Assembly: GCA_023132365.1 (NCBI GenBank)
Contig: JAGLYJ010000007.1
Location: forward strand, 1-30,637
Origin: Mycoplasmatota bacterium
Lineage (GTDB): Bacteria > Bacillota_I > Bacilli_A > Izemoplasmatales > Hujiaoplasmataceae
Length of the DNA: 30,637 nt
Direction: 5' to 3'
Positions 14,601 to 23,408 of the stretch are shown in pieces (within the stretch, counting starts at the first letter, position 1; each line of letters begins with the position of its first letter). A model generated the notes under the pieces. That model had not been told where the DNA came from and made no database searches. It saw only the letters and a program-made list of their open reading frames with translations. A program made the position numbers and the translations under genes.

Positions 14601-14921
14601 ATATAATAAAAGGTAAATCCTTGTCATATGCATAAGAGATGTATGGAGGATGCAATGTGTTTGATATAAAATTCATTTTAAATATGGCAAGTAATGGTTT
14701 GATAGGCACAGTAAGACGGGCCATTAAATAGTCTGCAAAATACATGCCCAGAATTTCGTGATTATAGCAGTTTTATTACAAAAATTACTCGGTTTAATTT
14801 GGAAAACATTATTATGATTCTTTGTTGTTTTATACTCAGATATTAGGAACTAAATATTTTAAAATTTTTTAATATTTTTCAAAAATATCTAAAATATTCA
14901 AAATATATTTAATGATTATTG

Positions 14922-14950
14922 TTGTAAAAAAAACTAAATGAACTTATAAT
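14922..14950 (+). promoter_or_regulatory. probable promoter of the glycosyltransferase gene
   Basis: TTGTAA (14922-14927), 17 bases, TATAAT (14945-14950). Transcription would start near 14957, giving a leader of about 210 bases. I do not recognise a riboswitch class in that leader. Confidence 0.5.
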
Positions 14951-15168
14951 GTAGAATTATAAACATAAAGACTAAACAATTGATGGGCTGATAAATCAAT
15001 TAAGCGGGTTGCTAGCATATTAAGGGAACAAAGTCGCAAGGAAAAATAGTAGATTCTTTTGGTTACACTTTGGATTTACTATAATAGTAGGGCTTCAACT
15101 TATAAGAATTAAATGTAGTAAGTATGAAATTTCATAACTACACTACATATATATTAGGAGATAATATT

Positions 15169-16503
15169 ATGAAAATTGCATTAATACATTTTAGAGTTGG
15201 TGAAACAGATGGTGTGTCATTGGAAATGGATAAGTGGAAGAAGGCATTGATTAATATAGGGCATGATGTAATATATATATCCGGAAATAATGAGTCAGAA
15301 GAAGTGAAAGTTATAGAAGAAATTGCTTATAATGATAAATTTGATTCACTTATTGGTGATGAGTGTTACAATGAATTAAGAAAATTTGACTGTAAATCAC
15401 TTAAAAAAGCAATATTAGATAGAGCTAAAATTATAAAAAGGAAATTTATTAAAATATTTCATGAAGAAGAGTTGGATTGTATAGTTCCAAATAATATTTT
15501 TGCTCTGGCAAAAAGCTTACCAACTGCAATTGGTTTATTTGAAGCCATTAAAGAAACAGGTATAAGAGTTATAAATCATCATCATGATTTTTATTGGGAA
15601 AGAGAAAAATATTCTTCACCTACGTGTTCTTTTATAAATTCTTTATTGGTAAAATATTTCCCTCCTAAAATGGATAATATGAGTCATGCAGTAATTAATA
15701 GTGCAGCTTCAGAAAAACTTATGAAAAAAAAGCAACTTGCATCTACCGTTGTACCAAATGTTTTTGACTTTAATGCACCTCTTTGGAAAAAAGATGATTA
15801 CAATTCTGATTTTAAATCTTCTTTTGAACTAACTGATAATGATGTTGTCTTTTTACAGGCAACTAGAGTAACTAATAGAAAAAGTATTGAATTGACAATC
15901 TCTTTAATAAGTGATTTGAACAACAAATTAGCTTCATTAATTGGTAAAACAATGTATGATGGAAGAATAGTTACAAAGAAGACTAGACTTGTATTGCTTG
16001 TTGTAGGCCTCCATGAAGGATTAAATGATTATGAAAACAGAATAATAAAGTATGCCAAAAATATGAATGTGAAAATGGTTATTGATCCCTCAAAAGTAGG
16101 ACATACTAGAAGCACTGTAGATAAAAATAAAGTATATTCATTATGGGATGCATATGTCTATGCTGATATTGTTTCATATCCAAGTATCTATGAGGGATGG
16201 GGAAATCAATTCCTTGAGGGACTATTTGCTAAAAAACCTATGATAGTGTTTGAGTATAGTGTTTTTGAAAAAGATATAGCACCAAATGGATTCAATTATA
16301 TTTCTTTAGGAAATGAATATGAAAAATATGAAAATGGGCTTGTAAAAATTGATAAATCAGTTATAGCTGAAGCTTCTAATAATGTTTTGGATTATTTATT
16401 TAATAATGAAAAAAGAGTTATAGACGTAGAAGAAAATTTCAATTTAGGTAAAAAGCATTATTCAATTGAATTTTTGGTAGAATTATTAAATATGCTTTTT
16501 TAA
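15169..16503 (+). CDS. GT-B glycosyltransferase (GT4-like)
   Basis: 444 residues from ATG 15169, chosen over an upstream in-frame ATG at 15124 because AGGAG at 15156-15160 fits it and the protein then starts MKIALIHFRVGETDGVS, a typical GT-B N-terminus with an acceptor-side glycine turn. HHHDFYWE lies at about 137-144. The second Rossmann domain begins near FLQATRVTNRKS, and the retaining-GT4 E-x7-E motif is in SIYEGWGNQFLEG (Glu342 and Glu350). It has no membrane helix. Retaining GT4 enzymes use nucleotide sugars; the acceptor cannot be read from sequence. Its position upstream of the glycosyl-glycerate island makes a link to glycosylglycerate or cell-surface glycolipid synthesis possible, but it is transcribed separately and ended by its own terminator. 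Confidence 0.75.
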   Translation: MKIALIHFRVGETDGVSLEMDKWKKALINIGHDVIYISGNNESEEVKVIEEIAYNDKFDSLIGDECYNELRKFDCKSLKKAILDRAKIIKRKFIKIFHEEELDCIVPNNIFALAKSLPTAIGLFEAIKETGIRVINHHHDFYWEREKYSSPTCSFINSLLVKYFPPKMDNMSHAVINSAASEKLMKKKQLASTVVPNVFDFNAPLWKKDDYNSDFKSSFELTDNDVVFLQATRVTNRKSIELTISLISDLNNKLASLIGKTMYDGRIVTKKTRLVLLVVGLHEGLNDYENRIIKYAKNMNVKMVIDPSKVGHTRSTVDKNKVYSLWDAYVYADIVSYPSIYEGWGNQFLEGLFAKKPMIVFEYSVFEKDIAPNGFNYISLGNEYEKYENGLVKIDKSVIAEASNNVLDYLFNNEKRVIDVEENFNLGKKHYSIEFLVELLNMLF

Positions 16504-17154
16504 CTTTCTAAAGTATGATTTTACAATTTTGTTAAAATGTTTATAGTTTAAGAGTGTTGAAAGATATTTTCATCACTTTTTTGAAACAAATTTACAGATT
16601 TATGTTATATATAACAATTATATGAACTAAAAGTTGAAAAGTATATTTTATGTAATATATACTATGTTTTGCAAATATTATATTATTATATATGTAAGCA
16701 GTGATGTGAACTAAGCAAATACCTGTAGATTCTAAAACATATATAACATTTTTGTAAAAAATATCAGAAAATATCTCAAGTATTTGGGTTTCAATATGCT
16801 ATGTTCTTTCTATGATTATTAGGAGCATTTAAGGATATACTAAGAGATTGATTAAAGTTTCTAATATACTTTGATTTGTTCTTTGGTAATATCAATGCAA
16901 ACTTATTAAGTAGCTAATTCATGAGAGGGTAATGGTAATTCAAATAATAACTAGGTAAGAAATTACATGCCATAAGCAGATTTACTACAAGCCTAAAAAG
17001 CGGTTTGATAGCATTTAATAAAAGTGTTTTTCTCAGACGTGTCTATCTTTATTATGGCGCTAGTATTGTTAATAAATATGATTTAAAAAGAGAAAGAATA
17101 AGAAATGTGTAAAATTAATATATAATATACAAAGATTATACAAGGAGTGATTTT
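16504..17154. other. gene-free stretch with a terminator and an unstarted ORF remnant
   Basis: A terminator lies at 16553-16582. AT-rich sequence follows. From 16951 to 17112 a start-less open frame of 53 codons reads protein-like (for example FTTSLKSGLIAF and FLRRVYLYYGASIVNKYDL) and ends at TAA 17110; it may be the tail of a lost gene, family not recognised. A TATAAT at 17121-17126 without a clear -35 could serve the glycerate kinase gene. Confidence 0.5.
16553..16582 (+). terminator. terminator of the glycosyltransferase gene
   Basis: AGTG-T-TGAAA (16553-16562) pairs with TTTCA-T-CACT (16568-16577), ten positions with one T-T mismatch, over a five-base loop. Six Ts run from 16577 to 16582. 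Confidence 0.7.
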
Positions 17155-18255
17155 ATGAACATTGTAGCAATGATTGATTCATTTAAAGGAACAATATCTT
17201 CATTAGAAATATCATTAATCATTAAACAAGAATTAGAAAAAAAAGGTCATATTGTAAATTCTATCCCGATATCTGATGGTGGTGAAGGGTTTATTGATTC
17301 TATAAAATCTCATTTTTCTGTTGATACAATTAAGGTTGAGACTTTCGGGCCTCTTGGTGATAGCATTTTATGTGAATATATATTAAAAGATGATATAGCA
17401 TATATTGAAATGAACAGTGCCGCAGGGCTCTCTTTGATTCGAAAAGACAAACTAAATCCACTTCTTACAAGTACAAGTGGTGTTGGGAAGATAATTAAAG
17501 ACGCTCTAAAAAAAGGAGCTAAAAAAATTATTCTTGGTGTAGGTGGAAGTTCTACTAACGATGGTGGTTCAGGAATGCTTCAAACATTAGGAGTTAAATT
17601 CTATAATGAAGGTAAACTAATTGTAAATAAAATGAATGGTGAACTAATTGGAAAAGTAACATCAATTGATATTACAAAACTTCAAGAAGTACTTAGTGGC
17701 ATTGAATTTGAAATAGCCAGTGATGTAAAGAACCCATTGCTTGGCAAAAATGGGAGTGCATATATATATTCTCCTCAAAAAGGAGCTAATCAAACTCAAG
17801 TACAATTGCTAGAAGAAAATATGAAGAGCTTTTCTAAAGTTGTAGAATCACATTTTGGAAAAGATTTCTCGAATGAAAATGGAGCAGGAGCTGCAGGTGG
17901 AATTGGGTTTGGATGTTTAGCATTCTTAAATGCTGAGATATCTAGTGGTATTGGAATGATGATTGAGTTACTAAATCTAGAAGAAAGCATTAAAAAGTCT
18001 AGTGTTCTAATTGTTGGTGAGGGAAAACTAGATAATCAAACAAAATACGGAAAAGCACCTTCTGGTTTAGCTAAACTTGCTAAAAAGCATAACAAGAAAG
18101 TTATTGGTGTTTTTGCACTAATTGAAAAAGATACTAAATGTGATTATTTAGATAATGTAATGGCTATAGTTCCAAAATATGCGACAATGAAAGAATCAAC
18201 AGGGAATCCAGCAAAATATTTTACTAAAATGATTAGAGATTTAAAGATTGATTGA
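17155..18255 (+). CDS. glycerate kinase (GarK/GlxK family)
   Basis: The 366-residue protein belongs to the PF02595-type glycerate kinases. It has the N-terminal DSFKGTISS (about 8-16), SDGGEGF (about 40-46), the glycine-rich VGGSSTNDGGSGM (129-141), GAGAAGGIGFG in the second half and VGEGKLDNQTKYGKAP near the end. The enzyme phosphorylates D-glycerate with ATP; members of this family usually make 2-phosphoglycerate, feeding lower glycolysis. It is cytoplasmic. AAGGAGTGA just before ATG 17155 is a strong ribosome binding site. The phosphorylase gene begins nine bases after the stop, with its GAGG ribosome binding site touching the stop codon. The pairing implies that the phosphorylase releases glycerate. 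Confidence 0.93.
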   Translation: MNIVAMIDSFKGTISSLEISLIIKQELEKKGHIVNSIPISDGGEGFIDSIKSHFSVDTIKVETFGPLGDSILCEYILKDDIAYIEMNSAAGLSLIRKDKLNPLLTSTSGVGKIIKDALKKGAKKIILGVGGSSTNDGGSGMLQTLGVKFYNEGKLIVNKMNGELIGKVTSIDITKLQEVLSGIEFEIASDVKNPLLGKNGSAYIYSPQKGANQTQVQLLEENMKSFSKVVESHFGKDFSNENGAGAAGGIGFGCLAFLNAEISSGIGMMIELLNLEESIKKSSVLIVGEGKLDNQTKYGKAPSGLAKLAKKHNKKVIGVFALIEKDTKCDYLDNVMAIVPKYATMKESTGNPAKYFTKMIRDLKID

Positions 18256-18264
18256 GGTAATTGT

Positions 18265-19947
18265 ATGGATAATATCTTAAATAAGCTCGAAGTACTATAT
18301 GGAAATAAATCAGAAGAAGTGTTTAACGAAATAAAAAGTTTCATTAAACTAAAAAAGACAAATATAATAAATGATTGGATTACAGAAAATGATATAATGT
18401 TGATTACTTATGGAGATTCTATAATTAAAGATAATGAAAATCCACTAAAGACATTAAATAAATTTTTAAATGAATATACACTGGGTTATATAAACGCAGT
18501 TCATCTATTGCCAATGTATCCTTATACATCTGATGATGGATTTAGTATTACTAATTATAAAGAAATTAATCCTGATTTAGGAAAATGGGATGATGTTATT
18601 GAACTGTCGAAGAATTATGATTTAATGTTTGATGCTGTAATTAATCATATTTCAGTATCAAGTGAGTGGTTTCAAAGATATCTTAAGGGTGATAAAAGAT
18701 ATAGTGATTATTTTATAGAGTGTTCTGATAATTTTGATTATAGTTCTGTTACTAGACCAAGAGCATTGCCATTATACTATCCATTTGAGAGTTCAGAAGG
18801 AACAAAAAATATTTGGGCAACCTTTAGTGAAGATCAAGTTGATATAAATTTTAAGAATCCAAAAGTTCTTTTGGATATTTTAGATATTTTAGTTATGTAT
18901 GCAAAAAAAGGAGCGAGATTTATTCGATTCGATGCAATTGGATTTGCTTGGAAAATACCAGGAACTACTTGTATTCATTTAAAGGAAACACATTTACTAA
19001 TTCAAATTATGAGAGAAGTACTAGATCAATGTGTTCCAGGTACCATAATAATCTCAGAAACAAATGTTCCACATCTAGAGAATATAAGCTATCTAGGAAA
19101 TGGATATAATGAAGCGCAAATGGTGTATCAATTTCCACTTCCACCACTTACTTTATTTTCATTTATTACAGGGGATGCAACGAAACTAAGTGTTTGGGCA
19201 AAAAGTTTAGAGGAGACTCCTTTAACAGATAGCACCTCATATTTTAATTTTTTAGCAAGTCATGATGGCATTGGATTAAGACCAACTGAAGGAATATTAA
19301 CTAATGAAGAGAGACAACTTATTGCAGATAATGTACTTGCAAATGGCGGTAAGATTAATTATAAAAATAATTCCGATGGATCAAAGATGCCTTACGAGTT
19401 AAATATTAATTTTCAGGATGCATTAATGACTAGTAAAAACAATGATGAAGATAGAATTTATAAATTTATTGCATCTCAGTTAATATTACTTAGTGTAATA
19501 GGAATGCCTGGAATATATATACATAGTTTACTAGGATCAAGAAATGATTATGAAGGTGTAGAAAAATCTGGGATTAATAGAAGAATTAATCGTGAAAAAT
19601 TAAATGTTGATAAAATAATTTCTGAATTGAATTCTAATTCAGATAGATCAATTATATTAAAAAAATATTTAGAATTAATAGAAATCAGGAAAAACAATTC
19701 TGCTTTCTCTCCATCTGCTTCTCAAGAAGTACTTAGTCTAGATAAAAGAGTATTTTCAATTTATAGAGAAAATCATACATCAAAAGAGAAGGTATTAGTT
19801 TTGGTTAATGTGTCAGATGAAAAAGTATCACTTAATCATAAAATTGATGGAACTGATTTAATTTCAAATGAAGTTATCAGAAACAATATTGTACTTAATC
19901 CATATAAATATATGTGGATATTGATTAACTCTAACAAAATACAATAA
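18265..19947 (+). CDS. GH13_18 phosphorylase, probably glucosylglycerate phosphorylase (YcjM-like)
   Basis: The 560-residue (beta/alpha)8 enzyme of the sucrose-phosphorylase subfamily would use phosphate to split an alpha-glucoside into glucose 1-phosphate and the free acceptor. Visible GH13 regions are FDAVINH (about 122-128), nucleophile Asp223 in FIRFDAIGFAWK, acid/base Glu265 in SETNVPHLENISYLG, and the stabilising His333-Asp334 in ASHDGIGLRPTEG. The ETNVPH and HDGIGLRPTEG forms and the 560-residue length resemble E. coli YcjM and other glucosylglycerate phosphorylases more than the ~490-residue sucrose phosphorylases. The adjacent glycerate kinase and CdaR-type regulator point to D-glycerate as the released acceptor. 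Sucrosyl-6-phosphate or glucosylglycerol phosphorylase are alternatives. The gene is in an operon with the kinase and ends in a terminator. Confidence 0.82.
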   Translation: MDNILNKLEVLYGNKSEEVFNEIKSFIKLKKTNIINDWITENDIMLITYGDSIIKDNENPLKTLNKFLNEYTLGYINAVHLLPMYPYTSDDGFSITNYKEINPDLGKWDDVIELSKNYDLMFDAVINHISVSSEWFQRYLKGDKRYSDYFIECSDNFDYSSVTRPRALPLYYPFESSEGTKNIWATFSEDQVDINFKNPKVLLDILDILVMYAKKGARFIRFDAIGFAWKIPGTTCIHLKETHLLIQIMREVLDQCVPGTIIISETNVPHLENISYLGNGYNEAQMVYQFPLPPLTLFSFITGDATKLSVWAKSLEETPLTDSTSYFNFLASHDGIGLRPTEGILTNEERQLIADNVLANGGKINYKNNSDGSKMPYELNINFQDALMTSKNNDEDRIYKFIASQLILLSVIGMPGIYIHSLLGSRNDYEGVEKSGINRRINREKLNVDKIISELNSNSDRSIILKKYLELIEIRKNNSAFSPSASQEVLSLDKRVFSIYRENHTSKEKVLVLVNVSDEKVSLNHKIDGTDLISNEVIRNNIVLNPYKYMWILINSNKIQ

Positions 19948-19979
19948 TTTGGCTATCTCACCAAATCATTGTATTTTTT
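19936..19979 (+). terminator. terminator of the kinase-phosphorylase operon
   Basis: AAAATACAAT (19936-19945) and ATTTGG (19947-19952) pair with CCAAAT (19961-19966) and ATTGTATTTT (19968-19977): sixteen pairs with one mismatch, an eight-base loop, then Ts. The stem overlaps the phosphorylase stop codon. Confidence 0.8.
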
Positions 19980-20054
19980 ATTATGCAAACCAACTATTAA
20001 TAATATATATTATGCTTTTTTGTCTTATAGAATATATAAGAAACCGGTGCAAAA

Positions 20055-20085
20055 TGCTATAATTAATTATATGAAAATTAGGAGG
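20055..20085 (+). promoter_or_regulatory. extended -10 promoter and ribosome binding site of the ABC transporter operon
   Basis: TG-C-TATAAT (20055-20063) is a consensus extended -10; no good -35 is visible, as is common with this type. ACCGGT (20044-20049) just upstream is a short palindrome. AGGAGG (20080-20085) is a near-perfect ribosome binding site seven bases before ATG 20093. The transporter genes thus have their own promoter after the terminator. Confidence 0.6.
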
Positions 20086-20092
20086 ATTTAAA

Positions 20093-21331
20093 ATGAAAAA
20101 AATATTAATAATTACTATCGCACTATTTGCTGTATTTACACTATCAGCATGTAATAATGAAGAACCAACAGAACTTGTAATTTACTCTGACTTTGGTAGA
20201 GAAGTAATTGAAAAAGAAGTTTATCAAGAATATATTTTTGATGCATTTGAAGAAGAACATAATGTAACAATTAAATTTGAAACTCTTGGACAAGCACAAG
20301 ATACATTTACAAAAATTCATTCTGAACAAATAGCTGAAAACTATTCTGTGGATTTAGTTATTTCGCATTTTGGTACAATGTCTGAGTATATCGATGCAGG
20401 ATATATTAAAGATAGCACTGATTTAGAAATCGAGATGGATGATAGAACTTTCTTAACAACTTTTGATGGTTCTACAAAATTAGGCGAATTTAGATTTTTC
20501 TTCCCTATTAACTCAGATGTATATTTGGCTTATGCAAATAAATCAGCATTTACTTCATTACCTGCAGGCGTAACAGAAGCTGATATTCTTGCTGGGGATT
20601 ATACTTGGGAAGATTATGCTGCTTGGGGAGCTGCAATTGGAGGAAACAGTATTTTCTTTAAAGGATTACCTACTTCACAATTAACTTATCAAATTGGTGG
20701 AATGGCTTTATCAAATGGTGGGGCTTATCCAATCATGAATGATGCTGGAAACTTAAAAGCATGGCAAGATGTTATATTAATGAAAGATAATATTCATCCT
20801 GAAAGTACTACAGTAAATGTAAGTTCTGATTTAATGGCATCAGGATCAGTTAAATTAGCATTTGAATTAATGGCGCCTCTTGCTACAGCTTATATTGCTG
20901 CACCTGCACAATATGAAGTATTCCCTGGACCTACAGGAACAAGCGGATCTGCTGGTTCAATTGTCGGTGGACATGGAATAGGTGTTGTTGCAAATGCACC
21001 TAATGAAGATTTAGCAAAAGAATTCATCAAATGGATGACTGCACCTGAGCAAATTGTTCATGCAGCTTTAGGAACAATTCCAACAATCTTAGAAGCAACT
21101 ACAGTTTTAACAGATGATCCTGGAGACTACGTTATCAAAATGGGGTTAGCAACTATTTCTAATGCTAATGTAGAAGGATTACAAATGATTCCTGAATATA
21201 TTTCATGGGGAGATTTAAAAGGTTCTTATGATAGAATATTTGCTGGAATATTAGATGGTTCTGTAACTCTTGCTAACTTACAAGAAAAGCTAGATGCAGA
21301 ACAAGTAAATTTAGAAGACTTGAAGAAATAA
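20093..21331 (+). CDS. ABC sugar-transporter solute-binding lipoprotein
   Basis: The 412-residue protein has a lipoprotein signal (MKKILIITIALFAVF, lipobox LSAC, Cys20) and the SBP_bac_1 family layout: an N-terminal ELVIYSDFGREV strand, a hinge, and ITGIGVVA-like sequence (GGHGIGVVANAPNEDLAKEFIKWM) typical of carbohydrate-binding proteins. Tethered to the outer face of the membrane, it delivers the solute to the two permeases that follow. It is the first gene of the transporter operon. A hairpin after it probably raises its level over that of the permeases. The substrate is inferred from the neighbouring phosphorylase and kinase to be a glycosyl-glycerate. Confidence 0.9.
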   Translation: MKKILIITIALFAVFTLSACNNEEPTELVIYSDFGREVIEKEVYQEYIFDAFEEEHNVTIKFETLGQAQDTFTKIHSEQIAENYSVDLVISHFGTMSEYIDAGYIKDSTDLEIEMDDRTFLTTFDGSTKLGEFRFFFPINSDVYLAYANKSAFTSLPAGVTEADILAGDYTWEDYAAWGAAIGGNSIFFKGLPTSQLTYQIGGMALSNGGAYPIMNDAGNLKAWQDVILMKDNIHPESTTVNVSSDLMASGSVKLAFELMAPLATAYIAAPAQYEVFPGPTGTSGSAGSIVGGHGIGVVANAPNEDLAKEFIKWMTAPEQIVHAALGTIPTILEATTVLTDDPGDYVIKMGLATISNANVEGLQMIPEYISWGDLKGSYDRIFAGILDGSVTLANLQEKLDAEQVNLEDLKK

Positions 21332-21358
21332 CAACTAATAGTAATTTACTCTCCTACT

Positions 21359-21395
21359 GAGAAGTTGAGAAAGGGATTCCCTTCCTCAACTTTTC
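21359..21395 (+). terminator. hairpin between binding-protein and permease genes (attenuator/stabiliser)
   Basis: GAGAAGTTGAG (21359-21369) pairs with CTCAACTTTTC (21385-21395, one G-U), and inside AAGGG pairs with CCCTT over a three-base loop. The T run is weak (TTTT within the stem end), so partial termination or protection of the upstream message from 3' decay is more likely than full termination. Confidence 0.6.
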
Positions 21396-21444
21396 TAAGA
21401 GTAGTAAAATTAAGTACCTATTTAAACAAAAAAGAGGTGACTTT

Positions 21445-22365
21445 ATGGAAAAAAACAAAAAAGGTACTGTAAAATCAGTATTTAAATCACCATATATGTT
21501 TTTGGTGCCTGCATTATTATTTTATACATTTTTCTGGCTATTACCCGTTTCATTATCTTTAATCGAAAGTTTTACTTCAATTGATGGTGGGTTTAGTCTT
21601 GAAAACTTTAAAATGATGTTTGATGATCCCTTATTTGGAGAAGCATTTAGAAATACACTTATTTTTGCAGTTATTTCATTATTTTTACAATTCATATTTG
21701 CATTAATGTTTGCATTACTAATAAATAGGAATTTCAAAGGTTCAAAGTGGTTTCTATTTATTATGTTAATTCCAATGGCAATACCTCCTTCTGCAGTTGG
21801 TATTTTATGGAATACTGGACTTGTAGAGAGCGGATGGATTAATTCATTATTATCAGTAACTGGACTTCAAAATTTAATTGAGTTATTAGGAATTGCTGAA
21901 GGTCCAATTATTTGGAAAGAAGCATCGGGATTACAAGCTGTATTTATGATTATTCTTATAGATACTTGGACAGTTCTTCCATCTGTTATGATAATTTTAT
22001 TAGCTGGACTTCAAAACTTTAATGAAGAATATAGCGAAGCAGCAAGAATTTTTGGTGCTAATAGATTCCAAGCACTAAAAGATATTGTTATTCCTATCAT
22101 TAAACCAACAATTATAACTGCATTACTACTCAGAATTATCTCAGGACTTCAAGTATGGTTAATCAGTGTTATGATCTTTGGATTTAATAATGTACCTTTC
22201 TTGCTAGAAAGAATCGTATTCTATACAGATCAAGTACGCTTAGGAGTTTACTCATATAAATTATCTGTAACTTATTCAGTATTTGTGGTAGCTGTAGTAT
22301 CTATTACTGCATACATATTTATAAAACTGACAAAAGGTAAAGATTGGAGTGGTACAAGTGAATAG
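21445..22365 (+). CDS. ABC sugar permease, MalF-type
   Basis: The 306-residue integral membrane protein has about six helices, starting SPYMFLVPALLFYTFFWLLPV. The cytoplasmic EAA coupling loop is clear: EEYSEAARIFGANRFQALKD near residues 195-213, then IVIPIIKP. It pairs with the next permease to form the channel driven by the ATPase encoded two genes on. AGAGGTGA precedes ATG 21445. The stop overlaps the start of the next gene by eight bases. Confidence 0.9.
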   Translation: MEKNKKGTVKSVFKSPYMFLVPALLFYTFFWLLPVSLSLIESFTSIDGGFSLENFKMMFDDPLFGEAFRNTLIFAVISLFLQFIFALMFALLINRNFKGSKWFLFIMLIPMAIPPSAVGILWNTGLVESGWINSLLSVTGLQNLIELLGIAEGPIIWKEASGLQAVFMIILIDTWTVLPSVMIILLAGLQNFNEEYSEAARIFGANRFQALKDIVIPIIKPTIITALLLRIISGLQVWLISVMIFGFNNVPFLLERIVFYTDQVRLGVYSYKLSVTYSVFVVAVVSITAYIFIKLTKGKDWSGTSE

Positions 22366-23386
22366 CGCTGGTAAAAAAACATTATTTTATTTAGCTATAA
22401 CATTTATAGCATTTGCAGTCATAATTCCAATGATGTATTTAATAAATATTTCAATATCAAGTGCAATTGAGGTTAATGATTTTCCAAAACGGGTTCTACC
22501 AGTGTTATCTCATGATTTAAGTATTGAATGGGATGATGAGAGCTCATATTATATTATATCTAGAAAATCATTTAGTGGTGAATATGAAGAATTAACTTAC
22601 AGCTCCAAATTTGATAAAATTGAGACCTATTTAATCACATATTTAAATATTTCAAAAACTGAAGAAGAAATTGAAGAAGACTTTATTGTTGCTAGGAATA
22701 CTGGAGATATAATCTACTTAAATTATAATAAAGACATATTTAATAACTTTGGGAAATTCTTCAAAGTATTTGATGGTGCTAGTGCGGCTTTAGTTAATAG
22801 TATTCAAGCTGCTGCAATAACTATTTTACTTTCTATGAGTATTGGTGGTTCTATTGGATATGCACTTGCTAGAACTAAAATAAAGGGAAAAGACGCAATA
22901 AGTTTAGGTAGTTTAGTTGTTAGAATGTTCCCTGCTGTTTCTATATCTGTTCCAATGGCGGTCTTACTTGTTAAGTTTGGAATGTATGATACAATGTTAG
23001 GACTAGCAATAATATACTCAATACCAAATATTGGATTAACAGCTTGGATAACTAGAAGTATTTTTATGAGTGTTAATCCAGAATTTGAAGAAGCTTCATT
23101 AGTATTTGGAGCATCAAAAATTCAGACATTCAAGAAAATTACTTTTCCATTAGTTCTACCTGCATTTGCTGCTTCATCAATGTATGCGTTCATTACTGCA
23201 TGGAATGATACAGCAGTATCTTTGCTATTGACTAATAATAATGAGACATTGGCATTGTTGATTTATAAATCAATGGGTGGATCAGCGTCAATACATTATG
23301 CAGCATCTGGTGCTATATTGCTGATACTTCCAGCTTTAGCATTTACATTTTTATTAAAAAACTATATCAACAAGATGTGGGGTTGA
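22358..23386 (+). CDS. ABC sugar permease, MalG-type, with a long extracellular insertion
   Basis: 342 residues from GTG 22358; GGAGTGG at 22346-22352 fits this start better than an in-frame GTG at 22349. The EAA loop is present (NPEFEEASLVFGASKIQTFKK). Between the first helix (about residues 7-30) and the second (near 145) is an unusually long polar segment of about 100 residues rich in Asp, Glu, Ser and Tyr (FPKRVLPVLSHDLSIEWDDE onward), predicted outside the membrane. Most MalG-type permeases have only a short loop here. The start overlaps the previous gene. Confidence 0.88.
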   Translation: MNSAGKKTLFYLAITFIAFAVIIPMMYLINISISSAIEVNDFPKRVLPVLSHDLSIEWDDESSYYIISRKSFSGEYEELTYSSKFDKIETYLITYLNISKTEEEIEEDFIVARNTGDIIYLNYNKDIFNNFGKFFKVFDGASAALVNSIQAAAITILLSMSIGGSIGYALARTKIKGKDAISLGSLVVRMFPAVSISVPMAVLLVKFGMYDTMLGLAIIYSIPNIGLTAWITRSIFMSVNPEFEEASLVFGASKIQTFKKITFPLVLPAFAASSMYAFITAWNDTAVSLLLTNNNETLALLIYKSMGGSASIHYAASGAILLILPALAFTFLLKNYINKMWG

Positions 23387-23408
23387 TTGAGGTGAGAGGA
23401 GAAATATT

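Larger units (their letters stand above)
14394..15168. other. gene-free stretch: repeat copy 6, IS left-end scar and long leader of the glycosyltransferase
   Basis: After the toxin gene come the 36-bp repeat (14445-14480) and an IS3 left-end remnant (14486-14600). AT-rich sequence without genes follows, then a promoter (14922-14950) and about 210 bases of untranslated leader before the glycosyltransferase start. The minus-strand open frame over 14410-14745 is a by-product of the repeat. Confidence 0.65.

Noticed and set aside
15124..15168. Upstream ATG as the glycosyltransferase start
   Set aside because: It has no ribosome binding site, and the internal ATG 15169 has AGGAG at the right distance and gives the usual GT-B start.
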